Source: Thermaerobacter marianensis (lineage in GTDB: Bacteria > Bacillota > Sulfobacillia > DYIH01). Taken from it: DNA of 6,727 nt. Positions 1-5,969 of this stretch are shown here, piece after piece. The first letter of the stretch is position 1; the number at the start of each line of letters is the position of its first letter. Where the stretch lies: positions 1 through 6,727 of the forward strand of contig DYIH01000068.1 in NCBI GenBank assembly GCA_020723785.1, written 5' to 3'. A model generated the notes under the pieces. It was given only the letters and a program-made list of their open reading frames with translations. It did no database searches and was not told the origin of the DNA. The position numbers and the translations under genes are program-made.

Positions 1-1119
1 GTTGCCACCGTATACCTGCGGGACGTGCTGGAGAGCCGTGAGTTCCAGCAGTTGCCGTCCAGGCTGACCCTGGCCCTGGGCCAGGATATCGGTGGCAGGC
101 CGGTGGTCTATTCCCTGGAAAAGATGGTCCACCTGCTGATTGCCGGCGCCACCGGCAGCGGCAAGTCGGTCTGCGTCAACGGCCTCCTTTGCAGCCTGCT
201 GTTCAAGGCCACGCCCGGCGAGTTGCGGCTGATGCTCATCGACCCCAAGGTGGTGGAGTTGTCGGGGTATAACGGCATCCCGCACCTCCTGACCCCGGTG
301 GTCACCGACCCGCGGAAGGCGGCCGGCTGCCTGAAGTGGCTGATCAAGGAGATGGAACGGCGCTACGAGATCTTCGCCAACGCGGGGGTGCGGGACATCA
401 CCCGCTACAACCAGGCGGCGGCCGCCCGCGGCGAGCGGGCGATGCCCTTCATCGTCGTCGTGATCGATGAACTGGCCGACCTGATGATGGTGGCTCCGGG
501 CGAGGTGGAGGACGCCATCCAGCGCCTGGCCCAGATGGCACGGGCGGCCGGCATCCACCTGGTGGTGGCCACCCAGCGGCCGTCGGTGGATGTGATCACC
601 GGCGTGATCAAGGCCAACATCCCCTCGCGCATCGCCTTCGCCGTCTCTTCCCAGGTGGACTCGCGGACGATCCTGGACGCCGCCGGTGCGGAGAAACTCC
701 TGGGCAAGGGCGACATGCTCTTCCATCCCATGGGGGCGGCCAAACCCGTGCGCGTCCAGGGCGCCTACATCCCCGAGAGCGAACTGGAGGCGCTTCTGAA
801 TTTCGTGCGGCGCCAGGGCCGGCCCGAGTTCGACGCCGGGGCGATGGCGGCGGAGGCGGCGGGAGGGGAGGGCCGCGAGGAGGGGTGGGAGGACGACCTG
901 TTCCCCGAGGCGGTGCGCGTCGTGCTGGAGACGGGGCAGGCTTCGGTGTCCATCGTGCAGCGGCGGCTGCGGGTGGGCTACACGCGGGCCGGCCGGCTTA
1001 TCGACATGATGGAGGAGCGCGGCATCATCGGGCCGCATCAGGGACCCAAGCCGCGCGAGGTCTTGATCACCCACGACGCCTACCGCCGCATGTTCGAGGA
1101 GGGCCGCGGAACGGCTTGA
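1..1119 (+). CDS. ftsK: DNA translocase, SpoIIIE/FtsK family (3' part, 5' end outside window)
   Basis: This is a hexameric ATP-driven DNA pump that clears chromosomal DNA through closing septa (FtsK) or into the forespore (SpoIIIE). The frame is open from base 1, so 372 residues of a protein usually 700-800 long are visible; the GTG at 25 is internal, and the residues before it (VYLRD) continue the family pattern. What remains is the motor and tail. Walker A GATGSGKS is at residues 49-56, the family signature LIDPKVVELSGYNGIPHLL at 79-97, Walker B VVVIDELADL at about 152-161, and RPSVDVITGVIKANIPSR at 193-210. A charged Glu/Gly linker lies near 278-299, then a winged-helix gamma domain (about 300-360) that reads DNA polarity sequences, with the very SpoIIIE-like stretch GYTRAGRLIDMMEERG. 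The membrane-spanning N-terminus is not visible. FtsK and SpoIIIE cannot be told apart from this half; family membership is certain. Confidence 0.97.
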   Translation, partial: VATVYLRDVLESREFQQLPSRLTLALGQDIGGRPVVYSLEKMVHLLIAGATGSGKSVCVNGLLCSLLFKATPGELRLMLIDPKVVELSGYNGIPHLLTPVVTDPRKAAGCLKWLIKEMERRYEIFANAGVRDITRYNQAAAARGERAMPFIVVVIDELADLMMVAPGEVEDAIQRLAQMARAAGIHLVVATQRPSVDVITGVIKANIPSRIAFAVSSQVDSRTILDAAGAEKLLGKGDMLFHPMGAAKPVRVQGAYIPESELEALLNFVRRQGRPEFDAGAMAAEAAGGEGREEGWEDDLFPEAVRVVLETGQASVSIVQRRLRVGYTRAGRLIDMMEERGIIGPHQGPKPREVLITHDAYRRMFEEGRGTA

Positions 1120-1127
1120 GGGGCTCG

Positions 1128-1146
1128 GGAGAGTGTTCCGCTCTCC
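1128..1146 (+). terminator. Weak hairpin just after the translocase gene
   Basis: GGAGAGTG, loop TTC, CGCTCTCC forms an 8-bp stem with one G-T wobble. It begins 9 nt after the translocase stop codon, where a terminator is expected. The downstream stretch GCTTCACTT is only moderately T-rich, so if it terminates transcription it is a weak intrinsic terminator. The rest of the 161-nt gap to the next gene shows no convincing promoter. Confidence 0.4.
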
Positions 1147-1267
1147 GCTTCACTTATGGAGCTTTTGCACACGCCGGGTAAACATTGGCGGGATGCCGCC
1201 GCAGGACTTACGCATCGAAAAGCGAAAACGGAAGGATGTGAAGTTATGTAAACAATTCGCCGACGAT

Positions 1268-1274
1268 GGGTGAT
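1268..1274 (+). promoter_or_regulatory. Shine-Dalgarno site supporting the GTG start of the GH18 gene
   Basis: GGGTGAT matches the 3' half of the consensus AGGAGGTGATC and ends 6 nt before GTG 1281. An in-frame TGA at 1275-1277 means GTG 1281 is the most upstream start possible. The next candidate, ATG 1320, has no ribosome-binding site and would remove the basic start of the signal peptide. Confidence 0.5.
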
Positions 1275-1280
1275 TGATGC

Positions 1281-2597
1281 GTGCGGGGCGGGCGGCGCGG
1301 CAACCATTGGACGCTTTACATGGCCATCGCCCTGGCGGTGGCCGCCCGGTTTTTCGGGCTGGCGACCCTGCCGGCCGGCGCCGCTTTCAACAGCCGGGCT
1401 GATTCCGCCGGCCTCGTGGCCACGCCCTCTTACCCGTCGCCACGAAGCCCTCTATCGAAATCGGCGGCTTCCCAGCCGGCGCCGGATGAGGCGAGGGTTG
1501 TCGATGATGGGGCCTCGCCCGGGGCGGCGTCCGCGCCCGTCCCGCGTCCGGTTGCGCCCCTGCCCGAGCCGCAGCGCGCGCCCTCGCCGGCCCCGGCCCG
1601 GCCAGAGATGCCGGCGGCCGGGGGCGGCCCGGCCATCCGGACGGTGGCCCTGGCTCCGGGCAAGGTGGTCCTCGGCTACTGGGCGCGTTGGGGCGACGAA
1701 CCTCACCCCCAACGTTCCCTGGAGCGCGCCCTGGACGTTGTCGATTACGTCACCCCGTACTGGTTCACATTGCGCGGCGACGGGAGCCTGGCGGCTCGTG
1801 AAAGGGACCACGGCGCACTGTTGGAGCAGGTGCGGCGCCAGGGGCGCCAGGTGCTCATCCTCGTCAACAACGGGAGGGGGAGTCGCGCCGCCATGGTTGA
1901 CCCCGCCCTTCGCGCCGTGGCCGTCGAGAACCTGTACCGGGTCGTCCGCGACTACGGGGCCGCGGGTGTGCAGATCGACTTCGAGGGGCTCCCGGCCGAC
2001 CTGCGCGACCCACTCAGCGCGTTCGTCGGCGAGGTCGCGGCGCGGTTGCGCCCGGAAGGCTACCTGACGACGGTGGCGGTGGGGCCGAAGCGTTCGGCGG
2101 AGAGCCTGGACAACGACGGCGCCCAGGCTTATGATTACGAGGCGCTGGGCCGGATCGCCGACCTGGTTGTGCTGATGACGTACGATCAGCACGGGGAGTT
2201 TTCGGGACCCGGCCCGGTGGCCGGGCTGCCCTGGGTGGAAGACGTTGTGCGCTATGCCGTCACCGCCATCCCGCCCGGGAAGATCCTCCTCGGCGTGGCC
2301 GGCTACGGTTACGACTGGTCCCCGTCCGGCGTGGCGGTTGTGCCGGCGCGGACCGCGGCGGCGCTGGCGGCGGACCGTGGCGCGGCCATAACCCTGGACG
2401 GGTGGCACATCCAGCCCTATTTCGATTACGTCGATGCCGGAGGGCAGCGCCATCAGGTTTGGTATGAGTCGGCGGAGAGCGCTTCGCTCAAGTTCGGGCT
2501 TGTAAACCGGTACGGTCTCGGCGGCGTCGCCGTCTGGAGCCTGGGGCAGGAATCCCCGAAACTCTGGCCGCTATTGCGTGGTCAGATCACGGAGTAA
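1281..2597 (+). CDS. Secreted glycoside hydrolase family 18 protein, spore-germination (YaaH/YdhD) type
   Basis: A 438-aa exported protein, probably a peptidoglycan or cortex N-acetylglucosaminidase acting outside the membrane. The N-terminus is basic (three Arg in residues 1-7), then hydrophobic to about 30, with a possible signal-peptidase site after AGA (32-34) and no lipobox Cys. Residues 40-120 are a low-complexity Pro/Ala/Ser linker where many relatives carry LysM repeats; no LysM is seen. The catalytic TIM barrel runs from about 127 to the end: LGYWARW (131-137), the beta-4 active-site strand GVQIDFEG with Asp233 and the presumed acid Glu235, LMTYDQHG (298-305), GPVAGLPWVEDVVRYAV and ILLGVAGYGYDW (clade hallmarks), and GLGGVAVWSLGQE with Trp419. 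The first and second Asp of the classical DxxDxDxE are Ala228 and Gln231. It probably has its own promoter. GH18 membership is secure; the exact substrate and a sporulation role are inferred from the clade. Confidence 0.93.
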   Translation: MRGGRRGNHWTLYMAIALAVAARFFGLATLPAGAAFNSRADSAGLVATPSYPSPRSPLSKSAASQPAPDEARVVDDGASPGAASAPVPRPVAPLPEPQRAPSPAPARPEMPAAGGGPAIRTVALAPGKVVLGYWARWGDEPHPQRSLERALDVVDYVTPYWFTLRGDGSLAARERDHGALLEQVRRQGRQVLILVNNGRGSRAAMVDPALRAVAVENLYRVVRDYGAAGVQIDFEGLPADLRDPLSAFVGEVAARLRPEGYLTTVAVGPKRSAESLDNDGAQAYDYEALGRIADLVVLMTYDQHGEFSGPGPVAGLPWVEDVVRYAVTAIPPGKILLGVAGYGYDWSPSGVAVVPARTAAALAADRGAAITLDGWHIQPYFDYVDAGGQRHQVWYESAESASLKFGLVNRYGLGGVAVWSLGQESPKLWPLLRGQITE

Positions 2598-2620
2598 CGA
2601 TCTTCCCGGTGCTTGCTCCG

Positions 2621-3070
2621 TCAGCGTCCGCGGCGCATCCGCCCGCGCGCCTGGACGCCTCCGCCTTGGCCCAACAGCCCCCTGACCAGATCCTGCGTTT
2701 GCGAGCCGCCATCCTGTCCCCGTTGTCCCTGCCGGCGGCCTCCCTGCCCCTGATTCCGGCCCCGCTCCTGTTCCGGCCCTTGGCCCTGGCCCTGGCCTAG
2801 CGACTGATCCTGCCCCAGGTCCAGCCGGACCTGCTGGGAGAGCAGATCCTCCATGCGCTGGGCGATCTGCTCCGTTTCCACCAGCACGGCACGGAGCTTT
2901 TGCAGGTTGGTGGCCATGGACTGTAATATCTGCGCGTGGGTATCCGGGAACGTCCCGGCTACGGCACCGGCGGCCATCTGCGGCGCCGCCTGGGGCGGCG
3001 CCGCAGATGGCATGGCGCCGGGCGATCCGATCGAGGCGGGAGGAGCGGCGAACGATGTGTCGGGCGCCAT
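2621..3070 (-). CDS. Hypothetical protein: Ala/Pro-rich start, short helix, Gly/Gln-rich tail
   Basis: I do not recognise a family for this 149-aa protein. Residues 1-42 are Ala/Pro-rich and probably disordered. Residues 44-85 form a likely amphipathic helix or short coiled coil (MATNLQKLRAVLVETEQIAQ, then RMEDLLSQQ). From 86 on it is dominated by Gly, Gln and Arg (GQGQGQG repeats) and ends in a basic tail. There is no signal peptide, membrane segment or Cys. ATG 3070 is the only upstream start before an in-frame TAG at 3115-3113; a G-rich run (3083-3077) six nt upstream could serve as ribosome-binding site. Third codon positions are strongly G/C, as in the neighbours, which favours this frame over overlapping ones. 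It lies 42 nt after the 46-aa gene and converges on the GH18 gene with a 23-nt gap. The composition recalls spore-coat or nucleic-acid-coating proteins, but that is only an impression. An internal perfect inverted repeat covers codons 20-32. Confidence 0.6.
   Translation of the reverse strand: MAPDTSFAAPPASIGSPGAMPSAAPPQAAPQMAAGAVAGTFPDTHAQILQSMATNLQKLRAVLVETEQIAQRMEDLLSQQVRLDLGQDQSLGQGQGQGPEQERGRNQGQGGRRQGQRGQDGGSQTQDLVRGLLGQGGGVQARGRMRRGR
2973..3011. repeat. Perfect 18-bp inverted repeat with a 3-nt spacer
   Basis: The left arm GCCATCTGCGGCGCCGCC (2973-2990), spacer TGG, and the right arm at 2994-3011 are exact reverse complements, and pairing breaks at the next base on each side. It lies wholly inside the 149-aa minus-strand gene, roughly 60-98 nt after its start codon, in the Ala/Pro-rich part. 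As RNA it would be an extremely stable hairpin. The encoded peptide is itself nearly symmetric (MPSAAPPQAAPQM). Confidence 0.9.
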
Positions 3071-3112
3071 ACCATCCCCCCCGAGGGGAAGGGGTGCCTG
3101 TTGGCGTGCGTG

Positions 3113-3253
3113 CTACCCGGGGGGCATATGTTGGGCTCCGGGCAAGCCGGCGCCGCCAAGCGTCTGGCGTCCGGACCCGGCAGCCAGTCTGGCCACTTCT
3201 TCCCGGATGATCCGACGGAGATATTCGTCCTGGCTCGTCTGTCCCTCGTACAC
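3113..3253 (-). CDS. Small hypothetical protein, 46 aa
   Basis: This short gene starts at GTG 3253 and stops at TAG 3115-3113. It is preceded by GGGGAGGGG (3269-3261), which contains a perfect GGAGG 9 nt from the start, one of the best ribosome-binding sites in the window. The product begins YEGQTSQDEYLRRIIREEVA: a polar lead, then an amphipathic helix at about residues 10-25 with alternating charged and aliphatic residues. It ends in a Gly/Pro-rich tail (LGGAGLPGAQHMPPG). There is no signal peptide, membrane segment or Cys. It is followed after 42 nt on the same strand by the 149-aa gene, so the two are probably co-transcribed. I recognise no family. The case rests on the site, the natural-looking composition and the position; a longer overlapping frame on the same strand encodes an Arg/Pro-rich product that looks like a shadow. 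Confidence 0.5.
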   Translation of the reverse strand: MYEGQTSQDEYLRRIIREEVARLAAGSGRQTLGGAGLPGAQHMPPG

Positions 3254-3260
3254 TCGATAT

Positions 3261-3269
3261 CCCCTCCCC
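3261..3269 (-). promoter_or_regulatory. Strong Shine-Dalgarno site for the 46-aa gene
   Basis: On the minus strand this reads GGGGAGGGG, with GGAGG at 3267-3263 lying 9 nt before GTG 3253. It is the main argument that a short gene begins here and not in the overlapping Arg/Pro-rich frame. Confidence 0.5.
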
Positions 3270-3334
3270 GGTAAACTTCGGCATGGTTAGTTTCGCCATC
3301 ACGAGCCAGGTTATTCCCGCCTATTCCTTTGAGC

Positions 3335-3354
3335 TTGTCGCACAACCTTGGTTG
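3335..3354. promoter_or_regulatory. Possible operator: two overlapping inverted repeats between divergent genes
   Basis: TTGT-CGC-ACAA (3335-3345) is an exact inverted repeat fitting the TNGT-N3-ACNA pattern bound by FadR-type GntR regulators. It overlaps CAACC-TT-GGTTG (3343-3354). Both lie in the 188-nt region between the minus-strand small genes and pxpB, about 90-105 nt before the pxpB start. No regulator gene is visible. A 4+4 repeat of this sort can arise by chance in a region of this length, so this is a weak candidate. No clear -35/-10 pair was found for pxpB. Confidence 0.25.
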
Positions 3355-3441
3355 GTGGGGCCGCCCGACTCCGCGGGAGGAATACCGCCGCCGGCGTGTA
3401 AATCCGAATGAACGGCTGGAACAGAAGGGTGAGGTGAACGA

Positions 3442-4107
3442 ATGGGGCCGTGGGAGTTGCTGCCCGCCGGCGACCGCGCCGTGCTCCTGCGCTTCAACGG
3501 CGCTCCCGGCCCGGCCGCGTCGGCGGAGGTGCGCCGGCTGCAGGCCGCACTTGAGCGGAGGGGGATTCCGGGCGTCGAGGAGACCGTTCCCGGCTTTACG
3601 ACCATACTGGTCTACTACAACCCACTGGCGCTGCCGTACGAAAGGCTGTCGGCGGAGATCTCGGCCTGCGCGGCGCCGATGCTCGACGCGCCCGAGGCGC
3701 CCGGCCGGCTCCTGAGCGTTCCTGTTGTCTATGGGGGCGAGGCCGGACCCGACCTCGAACGGGTCGCCGCCATCACCGGTTTGTCCCCGGACGAGGTCGT
3801 CGCCGCTCACACCGGGCAGGAATTCACCGTCTATTTCCTGGGCTTCACGCCGGGGTTCGCCTACATGGGGGATCTGCCCGCCCGCCTGGCCGTGCCGCGC
3901 CTGGAACGACCGCGGGTGGCTGTGCCGGCCGGCTCGGTGGGGCTGGCCGGGCGGCAGACGGGCATCTACCCGTCGGAGAACCCCGGCGGCTGGCTGATCA
4001 TCGGACGGACGCCATGGGTCGTCTACGACCCGCACCGCGAACCGCGGGCACTCTTCCGGCCGGGGGATCGCGTTCGTTTCCGCGCTGTCGCGGAGGGTGG
4101 CGGCTGA
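3442..4107 (+). CDS. pxpB: 5-oxoprolinase subunit B (KipI/PxpB family)
   Basis: With PxpA and PxpC this cytoplasmic protein forms the bacterial ATP-dependent 5-oxoprolinase, which opens 5-oxo-L-proline (pyroglutamate) to L-glutamate. The B. subtilis homologue KipI is also known as an inhibitor of sporulation kinase KinA. The product is 221 aa, normal for the family. Visible hallmarks: ETVPGFTTILVYYNP (47-61); PVVYGGEAGPDLERVA (94-109); the helix before HTGQEFTVYFLGFTPGFAYM (123-142); RVAVPAGSVGLAGRQTGIYP (158-177); NPGGWLIIGRTP (180-191); and a final YDP...LFRPGDRVRF (195-213). ATG 3442 is preceded by GAGGTGA, with the GAGG core 7 nt upstream. Its stop TGA shares one base with the pxpC start (TGATG), so the two are translationally coupled. 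Older databases call it allophanate hydrolase subunit 1. Whether it is an enzyme subunit or a kinase inhibitor here cannot be read from sequence; the paired pxpC favours the enzyme. Confidence 0.96.
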   Translation: MGPWELLPAGDRAVLLRFNGAPGPAASAEVRRLQAALERRGIPGVEETVPGFTTILVYYNPLALPYERLSAEISACAAPMLDAPEAPGRLLSVPVVYGGEAGPDLERVAAITGLSPDEVVAAHTGQEFTVYFLGFTPGFAYMGDLPARLAVPRLERPRVAVPAGSVGLAGRQTGIYPSENPGGWLIIGRTPWVVYDPHREPRALFRPGDRVRFRAVAEGGG

Positions 4108-5069
4108 TGGGCGGGGCCGCCCTGCGCGTTTTGCGCCCCGGCCCCCTGACGACGGTCCAAGACCTGGGCCGCCACGGTTATCGGAAGGAGGGGGTTCCGG
4201 TCGGCGGGGCCGTCGACGCCCAGGCCCTGTGGCTGGCCAACCGCCTGGTGGGAAACGCCCCCGGCGAGGCCGGCCTGGAGGTGACCCTGTTCGGCCTGGA
4301 GGTCGAGGCTCTGGCTGAGACGGTGGTGGCCATCACCGGAGCCGACCTGGACGCCCGCGTGAACGGCGCGGAGGCGCCCCTCGGTGAGTCGTTCCCGCTG
4401 CGCGCCGGCGACCGGCTCGCCTTCCACGGCCCGCGGGCCGGCTGCCGCGCCTACCTGGCCGTGGCCGGCGGCATAGACGTCCCGCCGGTGCTGGGCTCCC
4501 GAGCCACCGACCTGCTTGGCCGCATGGGAGGGATGAACGGCAGGCCGCTGCGGGCCGGCGACGTGCTCTCCACCGGCCCCGTCTCCGGAATGCTCCGGGA
4601 CCGCGTTGGACGCCGCCTGCGCCCGGGCGCCGTGCCGGTTCCCGGGCCGGAGGTGATCGTCCGTGCGGTCGCGGGTCCACAGGGGGACTGGTTTTCCGCC
4701 GAGGCGGTCGGGTTGTTCTTCAGCCGCGATTACGAGGTCCTGCCCACCTCGGACCGCATGGGGCTGCGTTTGGCGGGGCCGGCCGTGCCGCCGCTGCCGG
4801 GCAGGGAACTTCCATCGGAAGGGACGCCTGTGGGGTCCGTGCAGGTGCCGGGCGACGGCCAGCCGATCGTCCTGCTGGCCGGCTGCCAGACCATGGGCGG
4901 CTACCCGAAGATCGCCACCGTCATCACGCCCGACCTGCCCCTGCTGGCCCAGGCGCGCCCCGGCTTCAGCCGGGTGAGGTTCGCCGCCGTGACGCTGGAG
5001 GAGGCCCACCGGACCCTGGCCGAATGGGCCCGCTGGCTGGAAGACCCGGACCTGGTGCGGCAGGATTAG
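4107..5069 (+). CDS. pxpC: 5-oxoprolinase subunit C (biotin-dependent carboxyltransferase-like, KipA/PxpC family)
   Basis: This is the partner of PxpB in ATP-dependent 5-oxoprolinase; the fold is shared with the carboxyltransferase part of urea carboxylase. The product is 320 aa, the usual length. Family blocks in order: PGPLTTVQDLGRHGY (11-25), VPVGGAVDAQALWLANRLVGN (30-50), ITGADLDARVNG (76-87), RAYLAVAGGIDVPPVLGSR (114-132), LRAGDVL (148-154), SDRMGLRL (215-222), SEGTPVGSVQVPGDGQPIVL (237-256) and AGCQTMGGYPKIATV (258-272). I chose ATG 4107, which overlaps the pxpB stop by one base and has GGAGG (4092-4096) 10 nt upstream; family alignment begins at once after it. The frame is open further upstream to 4014, but that extension is Arg/Pro-rich and lies over the conserved end of pxpB. 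No pxpA follows: the next gene is convergent. Confidence 0.96.
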   Translation: MGGAALRVLRPGPLTTVQDLGRHGYRKEGVPVGGAVDAQALWLANRLVGNAPGEAGLEVTLFGLEVEALAETVVAITGADLDARVNGAEAPLGESFPLRAGDRLAFHGPRAGCRAYLAVAGGIDVPPVLGSRATDLLGRMGGMNGRPLRAGDVLSTGPVSGMLRDRVGRRLRPGAVPVPGPEVIVRAVAGPQGDWFSAEAVGLFFSRDYEVLPTSDRMGLRLAGPAVPPLPGRELPSEGTPVGSVQVPGDGQPIVLLAGCQTMGGYPKIATVITPDLPLLAQARPGFSRVRFAAVTLEEAHRTLAEWARWLEDPDLVRQD

Positions 5070-5087
5070 CCGCCGAGCGGTGGCTGG

Positions 5088-5105
5088 GATCGGGAATGCT
5101 CGATC
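5088..5105 (+). terminator. Hairpin between convergent pxpC and the aminotransferase gene
   Basis: GATCGGG, loop AATG, CTCGATC gives a 7-bp stem with one G-T wobble on plus-strand RNA; on minus-strand RNA the wobble becomes an A-C mismatch. It lies 19 nt after the pxpC stop, in the 39-nt gap between the converging genes. No T-tract follows, so it would be an atypical terminator or only an RNA 3'-end structure. Confidence 0.35.
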
Positions 5106-5108
5106 GGT

Positions 5109-5969
5109 CTACGCCCGGGCCACGGCGCCGGTGGCGGCGGCGAATGCCTCCTGCAGGCGCCGCGTGATCGGTCCCGGCCGGCCGTCGCCGACCGGTCGGC
5201 CGTCGATCTCCACGATGGGCGTGACCTCGCTCAGTGTGCCGGAGACGAAGACCTCGTCGGCTTCGTACAGATCGGCCAGGGGCACGCCGGCGATCTCGAC
5301 CGGGATGCCGGCGCCGGACGCCAGTTCCATGAGCACCTGGCGGGTGACGCCGGAGAGGATGTGGGGTCCCTCGGGGTGGGTCCAGAGGCGCCCGTCGCGG
5401 ACGACGAAGGCGTTGGAGGCCGTCCCCTCGGTGAGGATGCCGTCGCGGATGAAGAGGCCCTCGTAGGCGCCGGCCTCCATGGCCTGCTGCTTCGCGAGAG
5501 TGTTCAAGAGGAGCCCGATGGACTTGACGTGGCACAGGTGCCAACGCCGGTCCTCGACGGTGATGGCCCGGACGCCGTGCTCGCGGTTCTTCCGGTCCGG
5601 ACCGTTCTCCGGCCGGGCCAGGATGAACCAGGTCGGATGGGGGGCGGCGGGAAAGGCATGGGCCCGCGGCGCCGGGCCGCGTGTCACCTGGAGGTAGACG
5701 GCGGCGTTCCGGCCCGCCAGGCCGTTGCGGTCCACCGCCTCCTCGCAGGCGCGGGCGAGTTCGTCCGTGGCCACCGGGAGCGGCAGCCGTATCTCGGCCG
5801 CGCTCTTGGCCAGCCGTTCCATGTGCGCCTCCATATGGAACGGGCGGCCGCCGTAAAACTTGATCACCTCGTATATCCCGTCGGCGAAGACAAAACCGCG
5901 GTCCTCCACCGACACCAGGGCTTCCTCGTAAGGAACGAACCTGCCGTTGAGACAAACGATCTGCGCCAA
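5109..5969 (-). CDS. dat: D-amino-acid (D-alanine) aminotransferase, fold-type IV PLP enzyme
   Basis: This cytoplasmic PLP enzyme exchanges amino groups between D-amino acids and 2-oxo acids (for example D-alanine + 2-oxoglutarate to pyruvate + D-glutamate), supplying cell-wall D-amino acids. At 286 aa it matches the family length. It follows the thermophilic Bacillus enzyme along its whole length as I recall that sequence: VEDRGFVFADGIYEV (21-35, with Tyr33), VTRGPAPRAHAFP (95-107, with Arg102 and His104, which bind the substrate carboxylate in D-specific members), CHVKSIGLLLN with the PLP Lys149, LTEGTASNAF with Glu181, and FVSGTLSEVTPIVEIDGRPVG (241-261). The RxH pair favours D-alanine aminotransferase over branched-chain aminotransferase or aminodeoxychorismate lyase. 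The start is TTG 5969: it fits the family N-terminus, has GGAGG (5984-5980) 10 nt and GGAG 3 nt upstream, and no in-frame ATG precedes the essential Tyr33. It converges on pxpC and diverges from the acyl-CoA dehydrogenase gene. Confidence 0.93.
   Translation of the reverse strand: MAQIVCLNGRFVPYEEALVSVEDRGFVFADGIYEVIKFYGGRPFHMEAHMERLAKSAAEIRLPLPVATDELARACEEAVDRNGLAGRNAAVYLQVTRGPAPRAHAFPAAPHPTWFILARPENGPDRKNREHGVRAITVEDRRWHLCHVKSIGLLLNTLAKQQAMEAGAYEGLFIRDGILTEGTASNAFVVRDGRLWTHPEGPHILSGVTRQVLMELASGAGIPVEIAGVPLADLYEADEVFVSGTLSEVTPIVEIDGRPVGDGRPGPITRRLQEAFAAATGAVARA

Noticed and set aside
1452..2453. 333-aa minus-strand frame opposite the GH18 gene
   Set aside because: It is antisense to a clearly recognisable GH18 domain, with His/Arg-rich shadow composition and no motif.
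2736..2806. Short tandem GGCCCT/GGCCCTG-like repeats
   Set aside because: These simply reflect the Gly-Gln codon repeats (GGCCAG) of the 149-aa protein's tail, not a separate repeat element.
2571..3302. 243-aa minus-strand reading frame overlapping both small genes
   Set aside because: After a short plausible start it becomes Arg/Pro/Gly-rich in the manner of a shadow frame. It lacks a clear ribosome-binding site, and its end overlaps the GH18 stop. The 46-aa and 149-aa readings have better sites and composition. Some doubt remains over which frame is used.
2959..4035. 358-aa minus-strand frame opposite pxpB
   Set aside because: It runs antisense to the well-conserved pxpB gene and its product is Arg/Gly/Pro-rich with no recognisable motif; a long open frame is expected by chance in such G+C-rich DNA.
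4014..4106. Upstream extension of pxpC
   Set aside because: The frame is open to an ATG at 4014, but the added residues are Arg/Pro-rich and lie over the conserved end of pxpB; ATG 4107, overlapping the pxpB stop, fits the family start.
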